From: Posidonia oceanica | Taxonomy: Eukaryota > Streptophyta > Magnoliopsida > Alismatales > Posidoniaceae | DNA: 64,000 nt | Direction: 5' to 3' | Assembly: GCA_037176725.1 (NCBI GenBank) | Contig: JAZBRS010000049.1 | Span: 37,130,001-37,194,000 of the forward strand | Part shown: positions 1-9,825 of the stretch, in pieces | Position numbering within the stretch: the stretch's first letter is position 1 | How the letters are laid out: every line of letters begins with the position of its first letter | Notes under the pieces: generated by a model | What the model was told of the DNA's origin: nothing | The model's database searches: none | Seen by the model: only the letters and a program-made list of their open reading frames with translations | Position numbers and translations under genes: made by a program

Positions 1-240
1 CTTCTCTGCCGACCACGTTGGCTCGATTCAACACAATTAGGTGTCCTTTCATCTAATGTTGCCTACATTCTCAACAGAGACCGTCATCCCGTGACCCGGA
101 ATCAATGAACAATGAGTCTATCGATACCGTTAGCGTTATTCGTCAGAATCAAGTGTCCTTTCATTGAATGTTGCCTACATTCTCGGTGGGGACCATCATC
201 TTCTGACCCGGGAGTTAGTGAACAGGGGGTTCACTAATAC
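1..240. repeat. Direct repeat, about 112-bp unit, two copies
   Basis: Two diverged copies of a roughly 112-bp unit. The shared stretch GTGTCCTTTCAT begins at 41 and again at 153 and is followed in both by AATGTTGCCTACATTCTC. It lies in the 3' region of E1 next to two further arrays. No coding potential is seen. Confidence 0.7.
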
Positions 241-261
241 CGTTGGCTTTGCTTTGTTGAC

Positions 262-810
262 CCGGTCATGCTTCGAGGTTCTTTGTGTTGATTGATTTTG
301 CTTTGTTTGTCTGGTTGTGCTCCGGGGTTGCTTTGTTTGTCCAGTCATGCTTCGGGGTTTGCTTTGTTGTCCGGTTGTGCTCTGGGGTACCTGCTTTTGA
401 TCGACTTGCTTTGTTTGTCCAGTTGTGCTTCGGGGTTTGCTTTGTTAGTCCGGTTGTGCTCTGGAGCTTGCTTTGTTTGTCCGGTTGTGCTCCGAGGCTT
501 GCTTTGTTTGTCTGGTTGTGCTCCGAGACTTGCTTTGTTGTTTCGGTTACGCTCCGGGGATCTTTGTATGTCCGGTCATGCTCCGAGGTTTGCTTTGGTG
601 TCCCAGTTATGCTCTGGGGCTTTTTGCTTTGGTGTCTCGGTTATGCTCTAGGGATCTTTCCTTGGTAGGTTTGCTTTGTTATCCCGGTTATGCTCCGGGG
701 ATCTTTGCTTTGGTGTCCCGGTTATGCTCCGGGGATCTTTCTGATTGATTTGCTTTGTTGTCCCGGTTATGCTCCGAGGATCTTTCTGATTTGCTTTGCC
801 GAGGGGATTA
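262..810. repeat. Degenerate 30-38-bp minisatellite in the E1 3' region
   Basis: A run of degenerate units with the core CCGGTTRTGCTCCGGGG, spaced about 30-38 bp apart. Many units form a short inverted repeat such as CCCGG-N7-CCGGG; one unit near 602-617 has CCCAG-N7-CTGGG, where both arms have changed. The leucine, cysteine and phenylalanine-rich open frames here are by-products of the repeat, not genes. Confidence 0.75.
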
Positions 811-819
811 CCCAAGGGA

Positions 820-1888
820 GGCGGAAAATTAAAAACCTGACATGCCTAAGGGAAGACCCAAGGGAGTCGAAAATAAAAACTTGACGCACCTAGGGGAAGA
901 TCTGAGGGAGTCGAAAATAAAAACTTGACGCGCCTAGGGGAAGACCCGAGGGAGTCGAAAATAAAAACTTGACGTGCCTAGGGCAAGACCCTGGGGAGTC
1001 AAAAATAAAAACTTGACGTGCCTAGGGGAAGACCTTAGGGAGTCGAAAATAACAGCATGACATGCCTAGGGGAAGACCCTAGGGAGTCGAAAATAAAAAC
1101 TTGACGTGCCTGGGGGAAGACCCTAAGGAGTCGAAAATAAAAACTTGATGTGCCTAGAGGAAGACCCGAGGGAGTCGAAAATAAAAACTTGACGTGCCTA
1201 GGGAAAGACCCTGGGGAGTCAAAAATAAAAACTTGACGTGCCTAGGGGAAGACCCTAGGGAGTCAAAAATAAAACTTGACGCGCCTAGGGGAAGACCCTA
1301 GGGAGTCGAAAATAACAGCATGACATGCCTAGGGGAAGACCCTAGGGAGTTGAAAATAAAAACTTGACGTGCCTGGGGGAAGACCCTAGGGAGTCGAAAA
1401 TAACAGCATGACGTACCTGGGGGAAGACCCTAGGGAGTCGAAAATAAAAACTTGACGTGCCTGCGGGAAGACCCTAGGGAGTCGAAAATAAAAACTTGAC
1501 GTGCCTAGGGGAAGACCCGAGGGAGTCGAAAAATAAAAACTTGACGTGCCTAGAGGAAGACCCTGGGGAGTCGAAAATAAAAACTTGACGTGCTTGGGGG
1601 AAGACCCTAGGGAGTCGAAAATAAAACTTGACGCACCTAAGGGAAGACCCGAGGGAGTCGAAAATAAAAACTTGACGTGCCTAGGGGAAGACCCTGGGGA
1701 GTCGAAAATAAAAACTTGACGTGCCTAGGGGAAGACCCTAGGGGGTCGAAAATAACAGCATGATGTGCCTAGGGGAAGACCCTAGGGAGTGGAAAATAAA
1801 AACATGACATGCCTAGGGGAAGACCCGAGGGAGTCGAAAATAAAAACTTGACGTGCCTAAGGGAAGACCCTAGGGAGTCGAAAAGGAT
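820..1888. repeat. 44-bp tandem satellite, about 24 copies
   Basis: Near-identical 44-bp units read GACGTGCCTAGGGGAAGACC, then CTAGGGAGTCGAAAATAAAA, then ACTT. Units vary at a few positions (CTAGGG, CGAGGG, CTGGGG) and some carry AATAACAGCATGAC instead of AATAAAAACTTGAC. The core contains the self-complementary words CCTAGG and CCCTAGGG, which give a 7-bp stem around GAAGA in the consensus. It lies between the antisense genes and the missing 3' LTR of E1, the position where Ogre/Tat elements are known to carry satellite-founding repeats. Confidence 0.9.
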
Positions 1889-1966
1889 ACACTTTGGCTT
1901 AGCTTGCTTTGTTGACCCGGTGTGCTCCGGGTTCATCTTTTCTGCTCTCAATTCTGCTTTGCCTCA

Positions 1967-2156
1967 TTGGACGCTTGATTCTCAGTGTTCAACGTTGGAC
2001 GCTTAAAACATCGCGGCTAACGTTGGACGGCATTACGGCCGCGTATAACGTCGCGAGACAGGCTGCTGTCCTTCCTGTTTGGGCATCACCGTTTTGGCAG
2101 TAAATTCCCAATCTTCCCTGGATTTCCATTCTAATGATGCTCCACGGCCTATATTA
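1967..2156 (+). promoter_or_regulatory. Promoter of P1: AACGTT motif cluster plus TATA box
   Basis: AACGTTGGACGC at 1991-2002, AACGTTGGACGG at 2019-2030 and GCGTATAACGT at 2041-2051 are followed by TATATTA at 2150-2156. If E2 and one copy of its target duplication are removed, this TATA box lies about 95 bp before the P1 start codon, matching the spacing in P2 and P3. E2 has pushed the promoter almost 6 kb from its gene. That this is the promoter is inferred from the matching layout. Confidence 0.6.
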
Positions 2157-2199
2157 GACCTCCTCTTGGCTTGGATCTCGTAGTTCGAACATTTATCTT

Positions 2200-2204
2200 C
2201 CTTC
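2200..2204. other. Target-site duplication of E2, left copy
   Basis: CCTTC directly precedes the TGTAGT end of the solo LTR and is repeated exactly at 8056-8060. Five-base duplications are typical of Ty3/gypsy integrases. Confidence 0.9.
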
Positions 2205-2879
2205 TGTAGTAATCCCAATTAGAATCAGGTTTACTATTAGCAGCGATGTCCGAGGAGGAGGGCTCAACTCGAAAACACTTAAAACAGGGGAGAAAAGATA
2301 AGAAAAGAAGAAGATAAGACAATTTAGAATCGCCACCGTGTCTATTATCGGGAGACAAGGAAAATCGAGAGAAATGCGTGAGTTAACACGCAAAACCAAG
2401 CAAAAGATGCAATGCAAAGAAAAACAAATGCAAATGAATGCAAATGAGATGACTCATGCCTAGGATAAGGGCAATATGGTCATTACGGGCCAAAAGACTG
2501 GGCAAGGACTCCTGTTACGTACGGGGAAGGTGTTAGGCATCCCCGACACGTCTGAGAATCGGTCTTTCTAGGCTTACGCTCGCATACGCAGGGAAATGCA
2601 GGTTTGAATGCCTAAATGCCAATGAATGCCTGAATGAATGCTCATAGGTGTGCTCTAAGTGGTGGGATGCAATGTAGGAAAGTAAACATGCAGTCTAAGT
2701 GCTCAGCAACACTGTCTGTGTTCCGAACCGGTCGAAACCTGGCTCGTGAGAACTCCAGGCAGTAAGCATCACTGCCCTACATGCGAATGCAAGCGAAAAA
2801 GCAAAACGGCGATAAAACCAAGCAATGCAGGCGACATGCAAGAGGAAACGGCATAAAACACGCGAAATAATGCAAGAAA

Positions 2880-3643
2880 CGAGAGCGGCACGCGAAACGG
2901 TGCAAGAGAACAAGATCGGCATACAAAACGGTGCCAAAAGCAAAGTGGGCACGCAAAACGGTGCCAAAAGCAAAGCGAGCACGTAAAACGGTGCCAAAGA
3001 CGAAGCGAGCACGTGAAAAAGTGCTAAAAGCAAAGCGGGCACGCAAAACGGTGGCAAAGACAGAGCGGGCACGCGAAACGGTGCCAAAAGCAAAGCGGGC
3101 ATGCAAAACGGTGCTAAAGACGAAGCGGCCACGCGAAACGGTGCCAAAAGCAAAGCGGGCATGCAAAACGGCACCAAAGACAGAGCGGGCACATGAAACG
3201 GTGGCAAAGACAGAGCGGGCACGCGAAACGGTGCCAAAAGCAAAGCGAGCACGCAAAACGGTGCCAAAGACGAAGTGGGCATTCGAAACTGTGTCAAAAG
3301 AAAAGCGGGCATGCAAAACGATGCCAAAGAAAGAGCGGACGCGCGAAACGGTGCCAAAGACAGAGTGGGCACGCGAAACGGTGCCAAAACCAAAGTGGGC
3401 ACGCAAAACGGTGCTAAAGACGGAGTGGGCACGCAAAACGGTGCCAAAAGCAAAGCGAGCACGCAAAACGGTGCCAAAGACAGAGCGGGCACACGAAACG
3501 GTGCCAAAGAAAAAGCGGGCACGCGAAACAGTGCCAAAAGCAAAGCGGGCACGCAAAACGGTGCCAAAGACAGAGTGGGCACGCGAAACAGTGCTAAAAG
3601 CAAAGCGGGCACGCAAAACGGTGCCAAAAGCAAAGTGAAATAA
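2880..3643. repeat. 30-bp minisatellite expanded inside the E2 LTR, about 24 copies
   Basis: The consensus is GGGCACGCAAAACGGTGCCA followed by AAAGCAAAGC, with CAAAGACAGAGC as an alternative tail. Most units contain the inverted pair GGCAC/GTGCC around GCAAAACG. Because 30 is a multiple of three, long open frames occur on both strands (for example a lysine- and arginine-rich repeat peptide on the plus strand). They are artefacts. The same LTR segment is only weakly repeated in E3 and E5. Confidence 0.9.
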
Positions 3644-4379
3644 AACAACGATAAAGCCATGCAAATGCAAATGCTAAGAAAAAGAGCAGGAGAAGCAAAG
3701 GAGAGGTAAACAGCGCAAGTGTGAGAACGAGCGTTGTTTAAAGACCACGCAAAGTAGGTGTGAAGACCTACAAAGTGGAAGAGAAGCAAGCAGAAGGATC
3801 ACCACCGTTTTGTAACAGTTTCCCACTAAACCGTTCCACGATATGTCTCGCATGCTGTCCAAAGCTCGCAGTGCGATCGGATCGTGGAAAAGGGGGAAGA
3901 AAGTCGTAATTAGTGGTGAATCCATGGGAAACGCAACACAAAGCACTTGGGAATACGCGAAAAGGGGGGCAAAGTTGATAGATAAGAAGAGGAAGTCCTA
4001 TTCTACATGCTCGAGGAAACAGAAAGCAAAAACGATGCATGCAATGCAAATGGTGTGCAAATGAATGCTGTGCAGGGGTTCAGGAGGACTTACCTAGGAA
4101 ATCTGAAGCCTGATCTAAGATCTGCTTAGTCCATGCTGAAGAGCACTCCGCCGGGGTCGTCCAGGTAGCTTGGTCGAGAAGATCCAACGGTCGGATCCGA
4201 AGATATCCCAGCTTCAAGGCAGAGGGGCCAAAACAGGGGAGAAGAATGGATCTAGGTGTACGGGAGGTCCTAAGGGTGTGCAAAACAGGTCCTCCCATGT
4301 AAATGGGAGCTAGGCGTGCTTGTGTGTGCAAGGAATGCCAAATGCAAGAATGTATGGGTGCAAATGCATGCAAGAACGC

Positions 4380-5210
4380 GAGAAGGAACCTAAGAATGAC
4401 TTTTCAGAAGACTTAGGAACCTATATGCAAGTTTTGAAAAAAACGGGGGCCTAAATGCAAAGATTTTGAAAAATTAGGAGTCTAAATGCAAGATTTTTGA
4501 AAACTTGGGGGTCTGATGCAATTTTGCAAGATGCAGGGTTTAAAATGCAATCTAATAAGGTAAACATGCATTGGAATAAGTTTTGCAATCAAATGAAGGA
4601 CCTATATGCAATTTTAAAACATGCAGGGGTTGAAATGCAATTTTTGTAAGAAAAATGCAAGCTAAATGCATGCTGTACATTATGCAGAGGACCTAGGTGC
4701 AAAAATCAGGAAACAAGGGCTAAAAACGCAATGGAGTAAAGAAAAGATGAAAATTGAATGCTTGATAACAGATCAGAGGACCACATTGCAAATAAGGTAA
4801 AGATCAGGACTTAACAGCAATTTAATAAGATAACAGCAAACATTTAGATGGTATTTAACAACTAAAGGACCTAACTGCAAAAATGAAAAGATGCTGGGGC
4901 AGACAGTAAAGCACAGCAAGCTATGTTGAACTAAGATTGGACTGATATGCAAATAGAGCAAGTAACTGGACTAGATCTAAAGAAATAAAGTTAGAACCAC
5001 AACAGCAGAGGACCAACATGAAATAAAAGAAACATGCAGGACTTAATTTAAAAGATACTTTAAGGAAATGAACTGCAGCTGGATGAGAGTGTAAATAAGC
5101 AAAACTATAGATTTTAACCACAATTCAGTATGATTTTAAATCAAAACTAAATAGATCTTAAACTGAGCAGGACCTAAGTGTAATATTAAAAAACTTAAAA
5201 GACAACAATG
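4380..5210. repeat. Degenerate ATGCAA-rich array in the E2 LTR
   Basis: An A-rich segment in which ATGCAA recurs irregularly, often as GGACCTAAATGCAATTTT or close variants. The same kind of segment lies at 31080-32340 in E3, 40140-41130 in E5 left and 62270-63260 in E5 right. No coding potential. Confidence 0.6.
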
Positions 5211-6389
5211 CAATGTGGGGCAAATTACTAAGTTAACAAAAAATGAAAAAAAGGCAAACCTGTTGCTTACCTGCTACAGGAGCTACGGCCGGAGCTCACC
5301 GGCGAGCTCTGCTGGAACGGCAGGGGAGGACGCGGCTTGGCCCGGGCGGAGCGTGGGGGAGGCCGACGCGCGGGGCGGAGCGGCAGGCGGCCTTCGGCGA
5401 CGCGTGGGGGCGCCGAACGACGACGTCGGCTGCTGCTGGTGTGCCCAGCGCCGGAGAAGACAGCAAGTCCGGCGAGGTCGTGCAGGCGACGTGGTCGACG
5501 AAACGCCTCGGGGAAAGGCTGAGGAGCTAAAGGGGGAAGAAGGGAAGCCGGAGGAGAGTTGTTTCACCTGCTTCGCATGCTGGAGAAGGCCACCCACCTA
5601 GGTGGTTTTCAGCCGGCCGGGAGGAGGTTGTGACAGCGTGCGGCGGCGTGCTGGGTGGTTGGGGCGGCTCGGGGGAGTTCCTTGGCCTCTAGGGAAGGTG
5701 ACGACACTTCCAGAAGGGAGTTCTACAGCTCAGAGGGAGATCTGGTCCGGCCGAGCTCTTACTGCGAAGGTTGAGGTGCGTACGGCGTGTGGCGGTGTTC
5801 CAAGCCGAAGCAAGGGCACAGGCAGCTAGGTGGTTGTTTGAGGAACGCGTAGGAAGAAACCGAAGTGGATTGTACTGGGTGTGGAGAGGGTTATGGGTGT
5901 TTGAAGTTTTTGAAAAAAAAGGGCCCGAAGGTGTTTGTAGTGAAGTGTAGGGGCTGTAGGGTGTTTCGTGGTGAGACGTCGGGTGAGTTGTGAAGGTGGG
6001 AGCTTGGTGAGTACGATGGTGGAGTTTGGGAATTTTTTTATGCTTGTAGTAGTAGATTTTCAGTGATGAAGGTGGTTCTGGAAGTGTTTGGGTGCTGGCC
6101 ACTTTGGGGGAGGATTCCGGGAAGGATAGGGGGTGTTTTTGGGTTCTGGAAGAAGGGTGAGAGAGCTGGAGATCTGGTGTTTGTAGGTGTGTAAGCCAAA
6201 ATCCTTTCTGGATCCAAATTCTTTGGTTTTGTTCTCCTCAAAGTCTGCTGGTTTCAATGGTCAATGGGAGGAGGAATGGGTCTTTGTCCTTGGTTTCAGG
6301 CCACAGGGCAAGGTGGTGATAGAGGTCGTGGGTAGTGGGGAGTGTTGGGAAGTCATGGTGGCTGTCAGGTGAAGGTTTAAAAAAATCAA

Positions 6390-7400
6390 AGGAGGAGAGG
6401 TCACGGGAGAGGAGAGGAGTTGTCTGGTTATTTGCTGTGAGAGGAGGAGAAGAAGAGAAGAAAAAGAAGAAGAGAAGGAAGAAGTTGGGCTGGGCTGTGA
6501 GCACAGTAAAAAGGAAGAAAGAAAAAAAAGAAAAAGAAGGAAGAGGAAGAAGAGGAGGGAGAAAATTAAAATAAAATAGAAAAGATTTGAAAATACTTTT
6601 AAAGTAGTTGTTTTCAAGTTAGGATTTTTAATTAGCTTTTCAAAAGACTGTTTTTTTTTAATTAGTTAATTAAGGTTAGACGGAGTTTTAGTCTTTGATT
6701 TAAGTTTTTAGGATTTTCTTTAAGTTTTCCTTAAATTGTTTTTTTTTTGTTTAAATGTTTGTTAAGTTTTTTAATTGTATTTCTTTTTAGTTAGGTTTTT
6801 CTTGTTAAGTTTTTTTCCTTTTTCTTTTCAATTAAGTTTTTAAAATTTTTTTTTTTTTTTTGAAGTTTTCTAATTGCTTCTTTTAGACTTGTTAAGTGTT
6901 TTTTAATTTAGTGCTTTTAATTGTTTTCTTCTTTTTAGGATTTGTTTTTTTATTTTTTTAGTAGGGTTTTTACTCGAGCTTGTTTTGATTATATCTTGGT
7001 TTTTTCTTTGATTTTATAGCATTTTCTTTTTGTTTGTTTTGCATTTTTTAGCTTACCTTCTTGGTTTTTGGTTTTAGTTAGATTTAGTTAGGTTTTTGTT
7101 TTTAAATGTTTGTTTAAGTTTTTTAATTACTTTTCTTAGGGTTCTGATTTGATTTTCTTTTATTTTAGAGTTTTGAAGGTTTTTAAGGGTTTTTTGAAGA
7201 CTTATCAGAAGGGAGAAAGGAAAAGAAAAAGGAGCATGAAAAAGGAGAAAAGTAGGAATAAAGAAGAAAGGGAGGAGTTGAAAGAAAACAATTTTTAGAA
7301 AATAAAAGAAAATGTTAAAAATAGGATAAAAATAGAAATAATATTGAGAAGAGATAGATGCACATGGAGGGCCCACAGCCAAGCAAGAAGAAGAGAGAGA
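6390..7400. repeat. Purine- and T-rich low-complexity part of the E2 LTR
   Basis: A GAA/AAG-rich stretch (about 6390-6580), a long T-rich stretch (6600-7100) and a second purine stretch. Matching stretches occur in the E3 LTR (34100-34870) and the E5 LTR (42660-43900). Open frames here are compositional. Confidence 0.6.
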
Positions 7401-8055
7401 AGCGAGCGAAAAGAAGGAGGATAATCAGGAGAGAGAGAGGAGAGAGAAAAGAATAATCTAGGAGAGAGAAAATGATAATTTGGGTAAATGAAGGGGTTAG
7501 AGGTTTAGAAAAGAGGTGAAATGTGGTGGGTGCATAGCCTGCGGTCTCTAGTGTGCGACCTAGGGTTTGGGTTTGGTTTTGGGAAAGTTTTGGAAGGATT
7601 TTGAGGTGTAGAAAAAGGGTAGTTTTACCTAGGTTTTCTAGGGTTTTTAGGAGTGGTTTTGGTTTGAAAATTTCTAGGATTTTTGGTGGGTTAGCTAAGT
7701 CAAGGATGGTGAGTTCTCCTATGGTTTTTGGTTAGTTTTTGGGCTTGGGAAAGGGGTGTGATTCTAGGTTAAGTTTAGGCTGGTTTTGGAGGAAAAGAGG
7801 AAGGGAGAGGTGTAGGTTTGGACCTAGATTTGGGTGGTTTTAGGGTAAGGTTTTGGATGATTTTAGGGTAAGGTTTTGAGAGGGTTTTGGAGTGGTTTTT
7901 GGATTCGAAAATGGGTGTAGTTCTAGATTTGGTTTTGGGGTTTGAGTTGGAGTTTTGATTTGAAAAGAAGGGTGAAGAGAAAGGTGTAGTTTTGGGATTT
8001 TCCTAGCCGCCAGAGAGATCCGCCAATTCAGCCCTGTCGAAATGGGGTGTCAACA

Positions 8056-8060
8056 CCTTC
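8056..8060. other. Target-site duplication of E2, right copy
   Basis: CCTTC follows the LTR terminus and repeats the bases at 2200-2204. Confidence 0.9.
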
Positions 8061-8099
8061 CCTTATTGATTTTGCTTGCTAGGGCTTGTGCTTCTCCTC

Positions 8100-9454
8100 A
8101 TGGATTTGTGTGATATCCCACGACATGCTTTCTAGGTGGTCATCTTCTCCTCTCCTTCTAACATGGTGCAGCTCTAGCTGGAGGCCATACCCAACCATTT
8201 GGCGAACCTGTTGGTGCATGAGAAGGTACTCCCCGTTTGCATCTTTTCTGCATATTCCCATTCTCGTACTTCTGCTGATTTTTTTTCTTTACTTCATAGC
8301 CTCTATCTTCTGCCAACAATGACCGGGACTCGAAAGCCTATCAGTTGGACTGGGTTCAATAATTCCGCTCATGGGCTTTGAAGAAGCACTGGGAACGCTT
8401 GGAGGAGGCTGGTCTTTGTCAGGCCCTTCGCCAGTTGCGGCAGCCTGTTGACTGGAAGGCACTCTTCGGCCTCTACGGGCTGTGGAATTCCTTGACCCAT
8501 ACATTCTTTTCTTCTGCTGGGGAATTGACCATTCTTTTGGAGGAGGTGAGCGCCCTCCTAGGTACTCGGCATTCCGACCCATCCATTTACTGTAGGGATG
8601 CCTACCTTCTACCGATCGGGGTGGTGGGCTCTTTCTCTCTCTTAAAGCGCATCTTTGGTTCCATTGTTGTGCCAGAGGATCTGGTGCTGGATGGCTGTAT
8701 CAAACTCTCCTCTTTGTGGAAATTTTTCTGGAAACAGCGCGACAGCATCCGCTCTGAGGCTTCTTGCTTAGAATGCGTCTTCATTCTGATCGAGGGATTG
8801 GTGCTCTTTCCAAATGAAGCTTTGACTATTAGTGCCTACCACGCCGAACTCATGTGCATCTGCGTGCGCAACCCAGAGAAGTGTTTGAGTCAGTCTGTTT
8901 TGGTTTTTACCATCCAGGGCCTATCCAGTGCCTGCCTCGGGGGGCCATTCTTTGGCTCGCCGTTCCTTATTCTGCGTTGGCTAGAGGAGCACTTTCTTCT
9001 GCCTGCTTTTGATGCTAGCCTTCCCTTGGAGGAGCTTGTTCACCGTTTTTGCGCTTGCGAGGTCAAGTCCCAGATGGACTCCTTCAATCCCCCCTCGTCT
9101 TTTAGGACAGTATCTGACCTGGAGTATTTCTTGACACTGACTGGGGCGACCGAATTTGTGAGGTACAACCCTCAGCGTTGCTTCTCGATGCTGGGGACTC
9201 CTCGGGCTATACCTCCCTTGCCACGCTTCTCTGATATGATTCTTCTGCGTTTGAGGGACACTCCTGGGGACATCATCCAGGTCTTCTATCAAGCTGGTAT
9301 TTGGGATGGGAAGGGGCGAAACCGAGTCCTTTCTACATGGGAGAACTTGAATGTGGATCGTGAAGCCATCTCTCTTGCAACTTATGACGCTTGGTACGAG
9401 GGCGTGCGTCCTAAATTGTTCATTGAATTTCCTTCAAAAAAACAGAAGATGTAG
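8100..9454 (+). pseudogene. P1: plant-mobile-domain protein, antisense gene of E1
   Basis: Two exons are visible: 8100-8225 and 8300-9454, joined by a GT-AG intron in phase 0. The protein of about 425 residues has the plant mobile domain signature: WNSLTHTF followed by GELTILLEEVSALLG, then a long alpha-helical region ending in a basic tail KKQKM. PMD proteins occur as host MAIN/MAIL factors and as extra ORFs of Tat retrotransposons; the role in the element is unknown. The gene reads against gag-pol. It is broken by TAG at 8133 and 8175 and by TAA at 8360, and its promoter was displaced by E2. The second exon is otherwise open for 364 codons. P3 is a diverged paralogue. The exon 1 start is less certain than exon 2. 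Confidence 0.75.
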
Positions 9455-9477
9455 TTAGAAATGTATCCCTTATCATC

Positions 9478-9483
9478 AATAAA
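9478..9483 (+). terminator. Polyadenylation signal of P1
   Basis: AATAAA lies 24 bp after the P1 stop codon and is followed by a T-rich stretch. This is a plausible plant poly(A) signal in the P1 direction. Confidence 0.5.
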
Positions 9484-9561
9484 ATTTATTTCGTCTCTTT
9501 GGTCCATATTGAATGAATTTGTATGAGAATATTAGAATTCAGAACACTTCCCTGAACTTAA

Positions 9562-9727
9562 AACGTTATACGTCCAAAATCGAGCGTCCAACGTTATACG
9601 TTGGAAATCCAGTGCCTAACGTTTTAACTCACAAAACGTTGGACGCCAGCATTCACGCGTATAACGCCTTTTCTTCCCGAGGCGTTAGATGCTAGGATTC
9701 ACTCGTATAACGTTAAAAGGTATAAAA
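9562..9727 (+). promoter_or_regulatory. Promoter of P2: AACGTT motif cluster plus TATA box
   Basis: AACGTTATACGT at 9562-9573, GCGTCCAACGTT at 9584-9595 overlapping AACGTTATACGT at 9590-9601, AACGTTGGACGC at 9635-9646, GCGTATAACGC at 9658-9668 and CGTATAACGTT at 9704-9714. TATAAAA follows at 9721-9727, 105 bp before the ATG of P2. This is the densest cluster of the motif in the window. Confidence 0.7.
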
Positions 9728-9825
9728 CCCTCGTCCTACGCCACGGGCGACTATCAGACCTTCCTCTTCTCTTCTTCTCCGGCGACGGTGGGCTGTCGGC
9801 GAGCTTTTCCCTCACTCCGGCGATC

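Larger units (their letters stand above)
2205..8055 (-). mobile_element. E2: solo LTR of an Ogre-like retrotransposon
   Basis: A 5851-bp LTR that begins TGTAGTAATCC and ends GGGGTGTCAACA on the plus strand, so on the minus strand it runs from TGTTGACACCCC to GATTACTACA. It is flanked by CCTTC on both sides and no element interior adjoins it, which identifies it as a solo LTR left by LTR-LTR recombination. It is clearly related to the E5 LTR. Both contain the box AAGGTGTTAGGCA...GAGAATCGGTCTTTCTA (2503-2572 here; also 30195-30261, 38866-38931 and 60993-61060), a stretch well known from Ogre LTRs. It lies inside the 5' UTR of the antisense gene P1 of E1. No gene inside it is supported. Confidence 0.93.

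Noticed and set aside
285..748. Overlapping plus-strand frames rich in L, C, F and S
   Set aside because: Produced by a degenerate minisatellite; three frames are open simultaneously.
820..1888. Regular repeats resembling a CRISPR array
   Set aside because: The 44-bp units are contiguous with no unique spacers, and the context is a plant retrotransposon.
2695..3789. Long open frames on both strands (up to 364 codons) with decapeptide repeats
   Set aside because: They are readings of a 30-bp minisatellite, whose unit is a multiple of three, inside an LTR. No domain, and several frames are open at once.
5215..5601. GC-rich frames in the E2 LTR
   Set aside because: Overlapping open frames on both strands in a GC-rich block; the related LTRs do not keep the same frame.
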